Origin: Thermodesulfobium acidiphilum | GTDB taxonomy: Bacteria > Thermodesulfobiota > Thermodesulfobiia > Thermodesulfobiales > Thermodesulfobiaceae | Direction of reading: 5' to 3' | DNA length: 64,000 nt | Assembly: GCF_003057965.1 (NCBI RefSeq) | Contig: NZ_CP020921.1 | Location: 817,001-881,000, forward strand | In this document: one piece after another, positions 9,595-18,396 of the stretch | Numbering within the stretch: the first letter of the stretch is position 1 | Layout of the letters: every line of letters begins with the position of its first letter | Position numbers and translations under genes: made by a program | Notes under the pieces: generated by a model | What the model saw: the letters and a program-made list of their open reading frames with translations, nothing else | Databases searched by the model: none | What the model was told of the DNA's origin: nothing

Positions 9595-12500
9595 CTTATT
9601 TCTCCCTCCATATTTTTTGAAATACCAATCAAATTGTCAGCTGCTTCCATTGTAATTCGTTGATGAGTAACTACGATTAACTGTTTTTTTTCTTTTAAAA
9701 TATTTAACAAGTTTACAAACCTTGCAAGGTTTGCTTCATCTAATGATGCATCTACTTCATCAAAATAACAAAAAGGTGTTTGATTATTTTCCATCAGAGA
9801 CACATAAAGTAAAATTGAAATCATTGCTCTTTCTCCACCGGACAACATGTTCATGTTTAAAAACTTTCTTCCGGGTATTTTTATCTCCAAAAATATGCCA
9901 TTTGTTATGGGATTTTTGGTAGATACTAATGAGGCATTTCCATTGAAGATCTCTTTAAAGTAAGATCCCAATTTTTCATTTATTTTTTGCACTGAATTGA
10001 TAAGTTCATTATTTACATGGCTATCCAATGATTTTATAGTTAAATTTGATTCTTTAAGAATTTCTTTAATACTTTTTATTTTTGTTTCCTGTTCAGCAAT
10101 TTCTTCTTTTAGCTGTTCATAATTTTCTTTAACTTTAAAATTTATTGGTCCTAATTCATCTCTTTGTTTTAAAAGTGTGCTAAAGGTACTTTGGAGCTCT
10201 TCTGTTGAGTAATCTTTATAGTTTTTATTTTTAAACATTTCTATATTTGTATTGTTAATATTTTTTAAAAATTCATTATTATTTATTAACTCTTCTATTT
10301 TCACATTTAATGATTGCATTTTATTATCAATTTCAAAAACCTTTTTTAAAAGTTCAGATTCCTTTTGTGCTAACCTACTAGATTCTACTACAAAATTCGT
10401 TTCCTGATATCTGATTTGTTGTTCTCTTAAGAGTTTGATCTCTTTTTCAAAAAATATTTTACGGTTTAAAGATTCTTCTTTAGATTTTTTCTTCTTTTGA
10501 AATTCATCTTTTAAAGTGTATATTTCTTTATTTATTTCTTTTACTTTATTTTCTAAGTCCTCTAGTTCTGCATTAAGTGTAGTAATCTTCTTTTCATTAG
10601 TTGAGATTCTTTCATTTATTTTACTAAGTTCAAAAACTATTTGGAAATTTTCTCTTAAATCGTATAAATCTTTATCTAATTGAGAAAAGGATGTTTTAGT
10701 ACTATTTAAGTTAGATATCGTAATTTCTAATGACTTGATTTCTTTTTCTAATCTTTCTTTTTCTCGTAAGATAATATTTATTTGAGCATTAAGTGAATTT
10801 TGTTCAAGAACTAACTTTTGGATATTTTCCTTTAATTTTTGAAGTTTTAAGTTTAATCCTTCTGTTGAAATTTTTAATTCTTTATATTCAATTAAGTTTG
10901 CTGGTTTTTTAATATTTTTTTCTAAAAGTTGTATTTGACCATTTGTTGAAAAAATTTCTCCATCCAAAGTTACTAGTCTAAACTTCCAAAACGATTCGTT
11001 ATTTCTTAAATTTATTGCCTCTTCAAAAGAATTTAATAAGAGAGTATTACCAATAAGATTATAAAAGAGTTTTGTTAATTTACTATCAAAATTAATTAGT
11101 TCAATTAGTCGTTTTGAATTATATTTTTTTAAGATTTCTTCTTGAATAGTATGATGGAAAACATTTGGTACAAGATCTAGAACGAAAACGTTTAAATTTT
11201 TATTTATTTTCATTGCAGCGTTCTTCAGATTGTTCAATTCGCTTTTGCTTTGCAAAACTAAAGATCTTTTAAAACCGCCTAGCGCTACACTTACTGCAAT
11301 ATTATATCTTTCTTCTGTATTATATAAATCTTCGAGAAAACCTAAAATGCCACTTACTTTAGTTGTTAAATAATTAATAAGTTCAGCTTTTTCGTTTAAT
11401 CTTTTTTCTTCAAATATTTGATCTTTTTCTAATGTTTTACTTATATTTTTTAGTTTCATAACATTACTATTAAATTGTTCTTCTAAAATTGAAAGTTCCC
11501 TTTGTTTTTCGCATAATTTAGTTGATATCTCTTTTAACGCAGTGTTATTAAGGCTTAGTTCATTAGTGAAGTGATTGAGAGTTATTTTTTTAGACTCAAG
11601 TTCTTTCAATAATGAGTTATTTTTTTCAATTTCAGAAATATTTTTTTCGAAAATATTAAGTAGTTGTAAAATTTCATTAGGTTCTTTTTCTTTAAGCATA
11701 TCTGGTAAAAGGTCTTTTAAATTTTTTAATTTTTGAACGTTTTCTGAATTAATTAAGTTTATTGTTTTTATTTTATCTTTTTTTGAATTGATATTTTTAA
11801 TGGTTAAATCGAGTTTTGATTCAAGCAGTTTAATCTGACCATCTAATCTTTCCAGAGAAATTTCGTTTTCATGTATTTCTTCGTTAATTCTTTCTAAAAT
11901 AGAATTTTTTGCATTCATTTCACTTTCAATATTTTTATTTAGTTCTTTAAATTTTAAATACTTATCTTCAACTTCTTTTTTATAACTTAATAATTTTGCA
12001 TACTCTCTCTTAATATCTATTTGTTCTTTTTCAGTATTTAACCTTTTCTTTATTAATTCATCGTATTCTCTAAGTACTAACTCTTTTCTTAATAAATCGA
12101 TTTTGTTAGAAATTTCAATGTAAATGTTGTATATCTTTAAATCTTTGTAAAGAATTTCTAGTTTTGATTTGTTTTTTTTCAATTCTGTATTGAATGTTTC
12201 AATTTGTTCTTCCTTTTCTAAAATTTTTGATTCTAATTCAGCTTTTTCTGCTTTATAGTTTCCATATCCTAAAGATTCTAAAAATATCTGACAAAGTTGA
12301 TCAGAATTTAAGTTTAAAATTTTGTCAACTGTACCTTGATCTATAATTAGAAAAAGAGTTGAACCAAGACCAAATGGTCTAAGTATTTCTGTCATTTGTT
12401 TTTTTTGGACTTCTACATTGTTTATATAGTAGCTATTAATTCCGCCTCTTGACATGTATCTTTTTATGTTTAGCTCAGTATTGTTTTTTTCTAATTCATT

Positions 12501-12752
12501 TAAAAAGTTTATTTCAACTTCACAATAATTTACAGGTTTAAAATTTTTGTATCCTGAAAACAACAGCTCAATCGATGAATCTGCTCTGATTGAAGAGATT
12601 CTACCACCAAGTACCCATTTTATGCTTTCTCCAATATTGCTTTTACCAGAACCATTTGGGCCTATTATTACATTTAATTTTTTGTCAAATTCAAATATAA
12701 ATTCTTTATAAAAGCTTTTAAAACCGAATATTCTTAAATTTTGAAGATAAAT
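9573..12752 (-). CDS. smc: Chromosome segregation protein SMC, ATT start
   Basis: Chromosome condensation ATPase. From the ATT at 12750-12752 the protein has 1059 residues, somewhat short for SMC (about 1170). It starts YLQNLRIFGFKSF, the classic SMC N-terminus, with Walker A GPNGSGKSNI at residues 31-40. Two long coiled coils flank a hinge (about 460-600). LSGGERAMISI lies near 970 and Walker B CYFDEVDASLDEAN follows. GGAGG lies 6 bases before the ATT. A TAA stop sits upstream in frame with no standard start between. The first standard codon (TTG at 12563) comes after Walker A and would give a dead ATPase. It heads the minus-strand operon. Confidence 0.94.
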   Translation of the reverse strand: MYLQNLRIFGFKSFYKEFIFEFDKKLNVIIGPNGSGKSNIGESIKWVLGGRISSIRADSSIELLFSGYKNFKPVNYCEVEINFLNELEKNNTELNIKRYMSRGGINSYYINNVEVQKKQMTEILRPFGLGSTLFLIIDQGTVDKILNLNSDQLCQIFLESLGYGNYKAEKAELESKILEKEEQIETFNTELKKNKSKLEILYKDLKIYNIYIEISNKIDLLRKELVLREYDELIKKRLNTEKEQIDIKREYAKLLSYKKEVEDKYLKFKELNKNIESEMNAKNSILERINEEIHENEISLERLDGQIKLLESKLDLTIKNINSKKDKIKTINLINSENVQKLKNLKDLLPDMLKEKEPNEILQLLNIFEKNISEIEKNNSLLKELESKKITLNHFTNELSLNNTALKEISTKLCEKQRELSILEEQFNSNVMKLKNISKTLEKDQIFEEKRLNEKAELINYLTTKVSGILGFLEDLYNTEERYNIAVSVALGGFKRSLVLQSKSELNNLKNAAMKINKNLNVFVLDLVPNVFHHTIQEEILKKYNSKRLIELINFDSKLTKLFYNLIGNTLLLNSFEEAINLRNNESFWKFRLVTLDGEIFSTNGQIQLLEKNIKKPANLIEYKELKISTEGLNLKLQKLKENIQKLVLEQNSLNAQINIILREKERLEKEIKSLEITISNLNSTKTSFSQLDKDLYDLRENFQIVFELSKINERISTNEKKITTLNAELEDLENKVKEINKEIYTLKDEFQKKKKSKEESLNRKIFFEKEIKLLREQQIRYQETNFVVESSRLAQKESELLKKVFEIDNKMQSLNVKIEELINNNEFLKNINNTNIEMFKNKNYKDYSTEELQSTFSTLLKQRDELGPINFKVKENYEQLKEEIAEQETKIKSIKEILKESNLTIKSLDSHVNNELINSVQKINEKLGSYFKEIFNGNASLVSTKNPITNGIFLEIKIPGRKFLNMNMLSGGERAMISILLYVSLMENNQTPFCYFDEVDASLDEANLARFVNLLNILKEKKQLIVVTHQRITMEAADNLIGISKNMEGEISCITTKR

Positions 12753-12821
12753 TTTTTTCCTCCAAAATTATATGTTTTGATATAATGAAATATAATGATA
12801 ACATATAAATGAGGTATATAT
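12753..12821. promoter_or_regulatory. Divergent promoter region between smc and ferredoxin genes
   Basis: A 69-base gap separates the divergent smc and ferredoxin genes. It holds two TATAAT hexamers on the plus strand at 12781-12786 and 12791-12796, suitable as -10 elements for the ferredoxin operon. No clear -35 element was identified. The smc ribosome binding site (TGGAGG, minus strand) lies at its left edge. Confidence 0.4.
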
Positions 12822-13004
12822 TTGAACGTAAAAATCAATTTTAAATCTTATATATGTGTTGGTTGTGATTCATGTGTTTTAATGTGCCCTGTTAGCGCAA
12901 TAAGCCTAGTAAATTTTAAAGTTTTTTTTGATTATAGTAAATGTATAAAATGCAAATTTTGTGAATTTGTTTGCCCTATGGGCGCCATAGAAATTGAAGA
13001 TTAA
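12822..13004 (+). CDS. Small 2[4Fe-4S] ferredoxin-like protein
   Basis: A 60-residue protein with two four-cysteine motifs: CVGCDSCVLMCP and CIKCKFCEFVCP. This is the bacterial two-cluster ferredoxin pattern, a low-potential cytoplasmic electron carrier. TTG start at 12822 with GAGG seven bases upstream. A second ferredoxin follows 25 bases later, so the two are probably cotranscribed. The partner enzymes are not identifiable from this location. Confidence 0.88.
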   Translation: MNVKINFKSYICVGCDSCVLMCPVSAISLVNFKVFFDYSKCIKCKFCEFVCPMGAIEIED

Positions 13005-13029
13005 AGCTTAAAGGCTTAAGGAGGAAAAT

Positions 13030-13242
13030 TTGGCAAAGGGGATAGCTGTAGTTTTTTCAATAGATCCAGATTTGTGTGAAGCGTGTGGCGCTTGTGTTCT
13101 TATTTGTCCAACGGGAGCTATTTTTATAAGCGAAAAGGACATTGAATTTTCAGTAATTGATCCGGATAAGTGCCAAGGTTGTGGAGTTTGTGCGATTGTA
13201 TGCCCAAATGGAGCTGTTAAAGAAAAGTTAAATGAACCTTAA
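13030..13242 (+). CDS. 2[4Fe-4S] ferredoxin
   Basis: A 70-residue two-cluster ferredoxin. The cysteine motifs are CEACGACVLICPTGAI and CQGCGVCAIVCPNGAV. TTG start at 13030, with AGGAGG directly upstream at the usual distance. It differs from its neighbour in the spacing between the two motifs, so the pair looks like two distinct paralogues rather than a recent duplication. Confidence 0.92.
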   Translation: MAKGIAVVFSIDPDLCEACGACVLICPTGAIFISEKDIEFSVIDPDKCQGCGVCAIVCPNGAVKEKLNEP

Positions 13243-13264
13243 CTTTATTTTTTAGGGTTTAACA

Positions 13265-13402
13265 ATCGTTTCAGTTCCTTTTATAAAATATGTTGGATAC
13301 TTGATTATTTTTCTATTATTTTTTATTATTAGAGAGTTTACTTATATCCAAAATAAAGTTAAAGAGGCTAAATTTTATGTTAAAATATTTCCTTATGATT
13401 AA
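13265..13402 (+). CDS. Possible small membrane protein with ATC start
   Basis: An open frame encodes about 45 residues: one hydrophobic helix (YLIIFLLFFII) followed by a charged tail (NKVKEAKFYVKIFPYD). The frame has no ATG, GTG or TTG before the helix. An ATC at 13265 has a weak AGGG seven bases upstream. An ATG at 13232, overlapping the ferredoxin end, is in the same frame but is separated by a TAG at 13253-13255. It could be a small coupled gene, a broken gene or chance. No family is recognised. Confidence 0.3.
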   Translation: MVSVPFIKYVGYLIIFLLFFIIREFTYIQNKVKEAKFYVKIFPYD

Positions 13403-13447
13403 GAGTGATAGATTATTTTTCGAAATATAAAGGAGGATAGCTAATAA

Positions 13448-14323
13448 TTGTTCCTATTCGATAAAGTTAAAGAAGCACTAACCAAAACAAGAAGAGTTTT
13501 TAGCTCTGTTGTAGGGATGGAAAGTATAGATTGGGATGAAATACTTGAAAAATTTTTGCTTGTTGATGTTGGTGCTGATGTTGCTCAAGAGATTGTTAGA
13601 GATGCTAAAAAAAGGTGGTTAAATGCTGCTCCTATTGAAATTGCACTTAAAGAAGCGATAGAGGATTTTTTACCGGAAGGAAAACCACAACTTTTTTTTA
13701 CTGATTCGCATCCTTGTGTTTGGCTTCTAATAGGTGTTAATGGGAGTGGAAAAACTACTACATGTGCCAAACTTGCAAAATACTCTATAGATGAATTCAA
13801 AGCTAATCCTTTACTTGTTGCTGCTGATACTTTTAGAGCTGCTGCAATAGATCAGTTGAAAATTTGGGGAGAAAAGCTAAATATTGACGTTATTTCTCAA
13901 AAAGAAAATTCTGATCCTGCAGCTGTGGTTTTTGATGGTTTAAAAGCTGGTAAAAGCAGGAGAAAAAATCCTATTATTATAGATACTGCAGGCAGACTTC
14001 ACACAAAAGATAACTTAATGGAAGAGCTCAAAAAGATAGAACGAGTAATAAATAAAGAGATAGAAGGTGAACCATCTGAAGTTTTACTGGTGTTAGATGC
14101 CTCTACAGGATATAATGCTGTAAAGCAGGCTGAAGTTTTTAGTAAATCTTTAAATGTAACGGGTATAATTCTTACAAAATTAGATAGTTCTGCAAAAGGT
14201 GGTTATGTGTTAAATATTACAAAAAAGTTTAATATTCCAGTTAAATTTATTGGCCTAGGAGAAGGTATAGAAGATCTTGTGCCTTTCGACAAAGCTCAAT
14301 ATGCAGAGGGGTTGATCCCATAA
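13448..14323 (+). CDS. ftsY: Signal recognition particle receptor FtsY
   Basis: SRP receptor GTPase at the inner membrane. The 291 residues comprise a short N domain and a G domain: G1 GVNGSGKTTTCAKLA, DTFRAAAIDQL, DTAGRLHTK, TKLDSSAKGG and the closing GLGEGIEDLVPFD. There is no long acidic A domain, as in other compact FtsY proteins. TTG start at 13448. AGGAGG at 13431-13436 is somewhat far (11 bases), but a TAA just upstream in frame excludes earlier starts. One base separates it from ffh. Confidence 0.96.
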   Translation: MFLFDKVKEALTKTRRVFSSVVGMESIDWDEILEKFLLVDVGADVAQEIVRDAKKRWLNAAPIEIALKEAIEDFLPEGKPQLFFTDSHPCVWLLIGVNGSGKTTTCAKLAKYSIDEFKANPLLVAADTFRAAAIDQLKIWGEKLNIDVISQKENSDPAAVVFDGLKAGKSRRKNPIIIDTAGRLHTKDNLMEELKKIERVINKEIEGEPSEVLLVLDASTGYNAVKQAEVFSKSLNVTGIILTKLDSSAKGGYVLNITKKFNIPVKFIGLGEGIEDLVPFDKAQYAEGLIP

Positions 14324-14324
14324 A

Positions 14325-15638
14325 ATGCTTTCTGATTTTAGTGAAAAGATTCAAAGTCTTTTCAAAAAATTTAGAGGTTATGGTAAACTAACAGAGAAAG
14401 AGATTAATGAAATTTGCAGAGATATAAGGCTTTTATTCCTTGAGTCTGATATTGCATTATCAGCTACTAAAAAAATTGTAGAAGAGATTAAAAATCGCTT
14501 AAGTACTTTAGAATTTACTACTGAAACGTCTCCTGGCACTTTAGTTTCTAATATAGTCAGAGAAGAATTAATCAACCTTCTTGGAAAACCAGGTGGTATT
14601 GATTTTTCGGAAAAACCTACTTTAGTAATGATGGTAGGTATTCAAGGAAGCGGAAAAACAACAACTTCTGCAAAGATTGCTAATTATTTTGCCACAAAAG
14701 AAAATAAAAAACCCTTGCTCGTTGGTGCTGATGTGAGAAGACCTGCTGCACAGCTACAATTAGAAAAATTATCTCAACAGATAAAGGTTCCCTTTTTTAC
14801 AGATAAAGATCCATTTTTAGCTTGCGAAGGAGCTTTAAATCTGGCAAGATCTAAAGGATATGATTTGATAATAGTTGATACTGCTGGTCGTACACATGTT
14901 GATGAAGAACTTCTTGATGAGCTCAAGGCTTTAAACGAGAGATTTCATCCAAAAAATAATATCTTAGTTATTGATTCTATGATGGGACAAGAAGCAACAA
15001 AAGTTGCAAAAGCTTTTTTTGAGACTATTCCTTTGACGGGTGCAATATTAACAAAGTTTGATGGTGATGCAAGAGGTGGAGCAGCTTTTTCTTTAAGAGA
15101 AGTTACTGGTGTACCACTAATTTTTTTAGGTGTAGGAGAGAAAATACAAAACCTTGAAAAGTTCGATCCTGTAAGGGTAGTGAACAGGATTGTAGGTATG
15201 GGCGATATTGAGGGCTTAATTGAAAAAGTGTCAGACATTAAAATTGATACTAGTAAAAAACCTCCAGAAGAAATAGAAAAGTGGAATTTTGATACCTTTT
15301 TAGAAAGTATGCGTCAGATTAGAAAAATGGGACCTCTGGAAGAGCTCTTGTCAATGATACCTGGTTTTTCGAGTATTAAACAAATGAAAGATATGATACC
15401 AGATGAGAAACAAATGAAACGGATTGAGGCAGTAATGTTATCTATGACTCCAAAAGAAAGAAAGAAACCTGAAATAATAGATGCAAGCAGAAAAAGAAGA
15501 ATTGCAAAAGGTTCGGGAACTTCAATTCAAGAAGTTAATCAACTTTTGAAGCAATACGAGATGTTTAAAAAGATGTTTAAATCAAAAAATTTAAAGAAGG
15601 GCATAAAATTACCAAATTTTCCAATAGGAAGGATTTAA
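14325..15638 (+). CDS. ffh: Signal recognition particle protein Ffh
   Basis: SRP54 GTPase that binds signal sequences and SRP RNA. The 437 residues have an N domain and a G domain (GIQGSGKTTTSAKIA, DVRRPAAQLQL, DTAGRTHVDEEL, TKFDGDARGGAA, GVGEKIQNLEKFDP). A methionine-rich M domain follows (SMRQIRKMGPLEELLSMIPG, RIAKGSGTSIQEVNQLL). With ftsY upstream and rpsP downstream it forms the common SRP-ribosomal cluster. The small ylxM gene often seen before ffh is not here. Confidence 0.97.
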   Translation: MLSDFSEKIQSLFKKFRGYGKLTEKEINEICRDIRLLFLESDIALSATKKIVEEIKNRLSTLEFTTETSPGTLVSNIVREELINLLGKPGGIDFSEKPTLVMMVGIQGSGKTTTSAKIANYFATKENKKPLLVGADVRRPAAQLQLEKLSQQIKVPFFTDKDPFLACEGALNLARSKGYDLIIVDTAGRTHVDEELLDELKALNERFHPKNNILVIDSMMGQEATKVAKAFFETIPLTGAILTKFDGDARGGAAFSLREVTGVPLIFLGVGEKIQNLEKFDPVRVVNRIVGMGDIEGLIEKVSDIKIDTSKKPPEEIEKWNFDTFLESMRQIRKMGPLEELLSMIPGFSSIKQMKDMIPDEKQMKRIEAVMLSMTPKERKKPEIIDASRKRRIAKGSGTSIQEVNQLLKQYEMFKKMFKSKNLKKGIKLPNFPIGRI

Positions 15639-15669
15639 ATTATAAAATTTAGTAGGAGGTTTATTATTA

Positions 15670-15915
15670 GTGGTTAGAATTCGTCTCCAGCGTGTAGGTT
15701 CAAAAAATAGGCCATTGTATCGAATTGTGGTTGCTGAGAAAAGAGATCCGTTAAATGGCAAAACCCAAGATGTAATAGGATTTTACAATCCCTTACCAGA
15801 AAAAGCATTATTTAAAATTGATGTTGAAAAGTATAATAACTATATTTCGAAAGGTGCTAAACCTTCAGAAACAGTTGAAAAGTTGTTTGCAAAGTTTATT
15901 AATTCTAAGGGTTAA
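15670..15915 (+). CDS. rpsP: 30S ribosomal protein S16
   Basis: An 81-residue ribosomal protein with the family start VRIRLQRVGSKNRPLYRIVV and the GFYNPLPEKALF segment. GTG start at 15670 with GTAGGAGG about ten bases upstream. It is first of the rpsP-khpA-trmD-rplS string, which here lacks rimM. Confidence 0.97.
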   Translation: MVRIRLQRVGSKNRPLYRIVVAEKRDPLNGKTQDVIGFYNPLPEKALFKIDVEKYNNYISKGAKPSETVEKLFAKFINSKG

Positions 15916-15917
15916 GG

Positions 15918-16163
15918 TTGACTGATTTTTTAAAGATTACAATAAAAAATTTGGTAGAGCATCCTGCAGAGGTATTAATAAATGAATCTGTAGAGGAAAA
16001 TAACGTTTTTTATGAAGTTTATCTTAAATCAGAAGACATAGGAAGAGTAATTGGCAAACACGGTCAAATAATAGATTCAATAAGACAAATATTAAAAGCA
16101 GTAGGAAAGAAGAAGGGTATTAATTATTTTGTAGAAATCAAAGAACTTTTAGTTAAAAATTGA
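15918..16163 (+). CDS. khpA: KH-domain RNA-binding protein KhpA
   Basis: An 81-residue single KH domain protein with the RNA-binding loop GRVIGKHGQIIDSIRQIL. KhpA proteins bind RNA broadly and, in firmicutes, influence cell elongation. TTG start at 15918, two bases after the rpsP stop, with AAGG upstream. Its place between rpsP and trmD is the conserved one. Confidence 0.93.
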   Translation: MTDFLKITIKNLVEHPAEVLINESVEENNVFYEVYLKSEDIGRVIGKHGQIIDSIRQILKAVGKKKGINYFVEIKELLVKN

Positions 16164-16172
16164 GGGTTATGA

Positions 16173-16934
16173 ATGAATTCTTATTATGTTTTAACGCTAT
16201 TTCCTGAGATATTTAATACCTATTTTAGTATTGGTCTTGCAAAAAAAGGTTTAGAGAAGGGTCTATTTAGTATAAATATTATTAATCTTAGAGATTTTAC
16301 AAAAGATAAGTTTAAAAAAGTCGATGATTACCCGTTTGGAGGATCTTCAGGCCTGGTTTTACAAGTTCAACCTATTGTAGATGCTATTAATTACGTTGAA
16401 AGTATGTGTCCTGATGTGATCTTTTTTTATCCTTCTCCAAGAGGCGAAGTTTTAAAACAAAAAATGCTTTTTGAAATTTCCAAAAAGTTTGATAAAATAT
16501 GTTTTTTGTGTGGTCATTATAAAGGAGTAGATGAAAGAATATTCAAGTTAAAAGAGATAAAAGAAATTTCTGTTGGTGATTATGTTTTGAATTCTGGTGA
16601 AATAGCTACAATGGTTTTGTTGGATGGTTTATTGAGATTAATACCAGGATTTATAGGGAATGAAAAGTGTATAATGGAAGATTCGATTTCAAGTTACCTT
16701 TTAGAATCTCCAAATTATACAAGGCCAAGAGAAATTTTTGGCAAGGCAGTTCCAAATGTTTTGTTAAGTGGACATCACAAGAATATTAAATTTTGGCAAA
16801 TGAAAGAATCTTTCAAAAAGACTATAAAGTCTAAACCTTATTTAATTTTAGGAAAAAGCTTTGACAAGAGTGAAAAAGCAGCTTTTGCACAAGCGAAAGA
16901 AGAAATTTTAAAAGAATTGTATTCAGGAGGCTAG
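16173..16934 (+). CDS. trmD: tRNA (guanine-N1-)-methyltransferase TrmD
   Basis: Methylates G37 of tRNAs using S-adenosylmethionine through a SPOUT trefoil knot. Visible motifs are [13 protein letters not shown] at the start, [41 protein letters not shown] and LESPNYTRP. The length of 253 residues is normal. The ATG lies nine bases after the khpA stop. The gene normally follows rimM, which is missing here. Confidence 0.97.
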   Translation: MNSYYVLTLFPEIFNTYFSIGLAKKGLEKGLFSINIINLRDFTKDKFKKVDDYPFGGSSGLVLQVQPIVDAINYVESMCPDVIFFYPSPRGEVLKQKMLFEISKKFDKICFLCGHYKGVDERIFKLKEIKEISVGDYVLNSGEIATMVLLDGLLRLIPGFIGNEKCIMEDSISSYLLESPNYTRPREIFGKAVPNVLLSGHHKNIKFWQMKESFKKTIKSKPYLILGKSFDKSEKAAFAQAKEEILKELYSGG

Positions 16935-16936
16935 AA

Positions 16937-17287
16937 ATGTCACAGGAACTTATTAAAAAAGTAGAGTCAAAATTTCTTAAAGAAACTGTGCCAACATTTA
17001 ACGTTGGTGATACAGTGAAAGTTTATGTAAAGGTAAAAGAGGGTGAAAAGGAAAGAACTCAGGTATTTGAAGGAATAGTTATTGCAAAGAAGAATGGTGG
17101 ATTACGAGAGAGTTTTGTTGTTAGAAAGATATCATATGGAGTAGGTGTAGAGAAGAGTTTTATGCTTCACTCACCTAACGTTGAAAAAATTGAAGTAATT
17201 CGAAAGGGTAAGGCTAAAAAGGCAAAACTTTATTATCTTAGAGATAAGATCGGAAAACTTGCATCTCATGTAAAAGAGAAATTTTAA
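16937..17287 (+). CDS. rplS: 50S ribosomal protein L19
   Basis: A 116-residue L19 with [49 protein letters not shown] and [12 protein letters not shown] start two bases after trmD, with an AGGAGG inside the trmD end. It is followed by lepB and rnhB, the usual order rplS-lepB-rnhB. Confidence 0.97.
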   Translation: MSQELIKKVESKFLKETVPTFNVGDTVKVYVKVKEGEKERTQVFEGIVIAKKNGGLRESFVVRKISYGVGVEKSFMLHSPNVEKIEVIRKGKAKKAKLYYLRDKIGKLASHVKEKF

Positions 17288-17296
17288 GGTAGAAAA

Positions 17297-17812
17297 TTGA
17301 AAAAGAAACCGTTCTGGAGAGAAACTTTAGAATCTCTTGTAATTGCTCTTGTTTTAGCTTTTTTTGTTAGAACTTTTCTTTTCCAAATATTTTATATTCC
17401 TAGCGGTTCAATGGAGCCTACTTTGATGCCAGGAGATAGAGTTTTGGTTTCAAAAATAGATTATCATTTTGTACCTATTCAAAGATTTGATGTGATAGTT
17501 TTTAGATATCCAGTTGATCCATCAAAGGATTTTATAAAAAGAGTTATTGGTTTACCTGGCGATGTGGTTGAAGAGAAAGATGGTGTTTTTTATATAAATG
17601 GTAAAAAATTAGTTGAAAATCATCCTATGTATAAAGATAACTTTAATTATCCACCAACAAAAGTTCCTGAAAATTATTATTTTGTGCTAGGAGATAACAG
17701 AGGCAATTCTGATGATTCAAGGTTTTGGGGTTTTGTCCCAAAACAGAATATTATTGGAAAGGCTTGGTTGATTATTTGGCCACCTGGAAGGATAGGTTTG
17801 ATTCCTCAGTAA
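17297..17812 (+). CDS. lepB: Signal peptidase I
   Basis: Membrane serine protease that removes Sec signal peptides. The 171 residues have an N-terminal membrane anchor (about residues 10-30) and the nucleophile serine in PSGSMEPTLMPGD. The general-base lysine is in DFIKRVIGLPGD, and GDNRGNSDDSRFWGFV is present. TTG start at 17297 with AAGG upstream. The 3' end overlaps rnhB in another frame. Confidence 0.96.
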   Translation: MKKKPFWRETLESLVIALVLAFFVRTFLFQIFYIPSGSMEPTLMPGDRVLVSKIDYHFVPIQRFDVIVFRYPVDPSKDFIKRVIGLPGDVVEEKDGVFYINGKKLVENHPMYKDNFNYPPTKVPENYYFVLGDNRGNSDDSRFWGFVPKQNIIGKAWLIIWPPGRIGLIPQ

Positions 17813-18396
17813 TAGATTTTTTCCCATCCTTAGGTATAGATGAGGTGGGGCGGGGTGCTCTAGCTGGTCCATTGGTTGTAGGTGCTGTATACTTTGATAA
17901 AGATTATATGATTGAAGGGTTAAAGGATTCGAAGCTTCTTAAAGACCTGGAAAGAAGGAGGCTTTGTGATATTATCAAAAAGAAAGCACCTTATTGGTCT
18001 ATTGGGTGGGCTTATCACTGGGAAATTGACAAATTAAATATTTATAGCGCTCTTGTACTTGCATGCAAGAGAGCTATTTTAAATTTGAATTTTTTGCCAG
18101 ATACAATTTTTTTTGATGGTTCTTTAAAACTAAAAACTTTTCCACTGAAGCATATAGTCTTTCCTAAGGCTGATAGACTAGTTCCTTCTGTTGCTGCTGC
18201 ATCTATTATTGCAAAGGTTGCTAGAGATGATTATATGATTAACATTTCAAAATTTTACCCCGATTATTTATTTGATATACATAAAGGCTATGGCACAAAA
18301 TCTCATTTTGAAGTGCTTGAGAAAAAGGGTCTCTCAAAAATTCATAGAAAAACTTTTTGTAGATTTTTAGGCAGGCAGAGGCTTTGTTTTGAGTAA
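17776..18396 (+). CDS. rnhB: Ribonuclease HII
   Basis: Cleaves RNA in RNA-DNA hybrids and single ribonucleotides in DNA. The catalytic N-terminus GIDEVGRGALAGPLVVGAVY carries the first Asp-Glu pair. DSKLL, FDGSLKLK and VAAASIIAKVARD follow. The start is ambiguous. In-frame TTG codons lie at 17725, 17764 and 17776, all inside lepB. I chose 17776, which has GGAAAGG 13 bases upstream and gives 206 aa; the conserved part begins near residue 20. yraN overlaps its end by 8 bases. Confidence 0.93.
   Translation: MATWKDRFDSSVIDFFPSLGIDEVGRGALAGPLVVGAVYFDKDYMIEGLKDSKLLKDLERRRLCDIIKKKAPYWSIGWAYHWEIDKLNIYSALVLACKRAILNLNFLPDTIFFDGSLKLKTFPLKHIVFPKADRLVPSVAAASIIAKVARDDYMINISKFYPDYLFDIHKGYGTKSHFEVLEKKGLSKIHRKTFCRFLGRQRLCFE

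Noticed and set aside
13232-13402. UAG recoding (pyrrolysine-like readthrough) of the small ORF after the ferredoxins
   Set aside because: A single TAG in a tiny unrecognised frame is weak evidence. Other genes here use TAG as a normal stop (for example smc). An ATC start or a broken gene is simpler.
17725-17811. Longer N-terminus for RNase HII starting at TTG 17725
   Set aside because: It would add 17 residues read wholly inside lepB, without family similarity. A later TTG has a better placed ribosome binding site.
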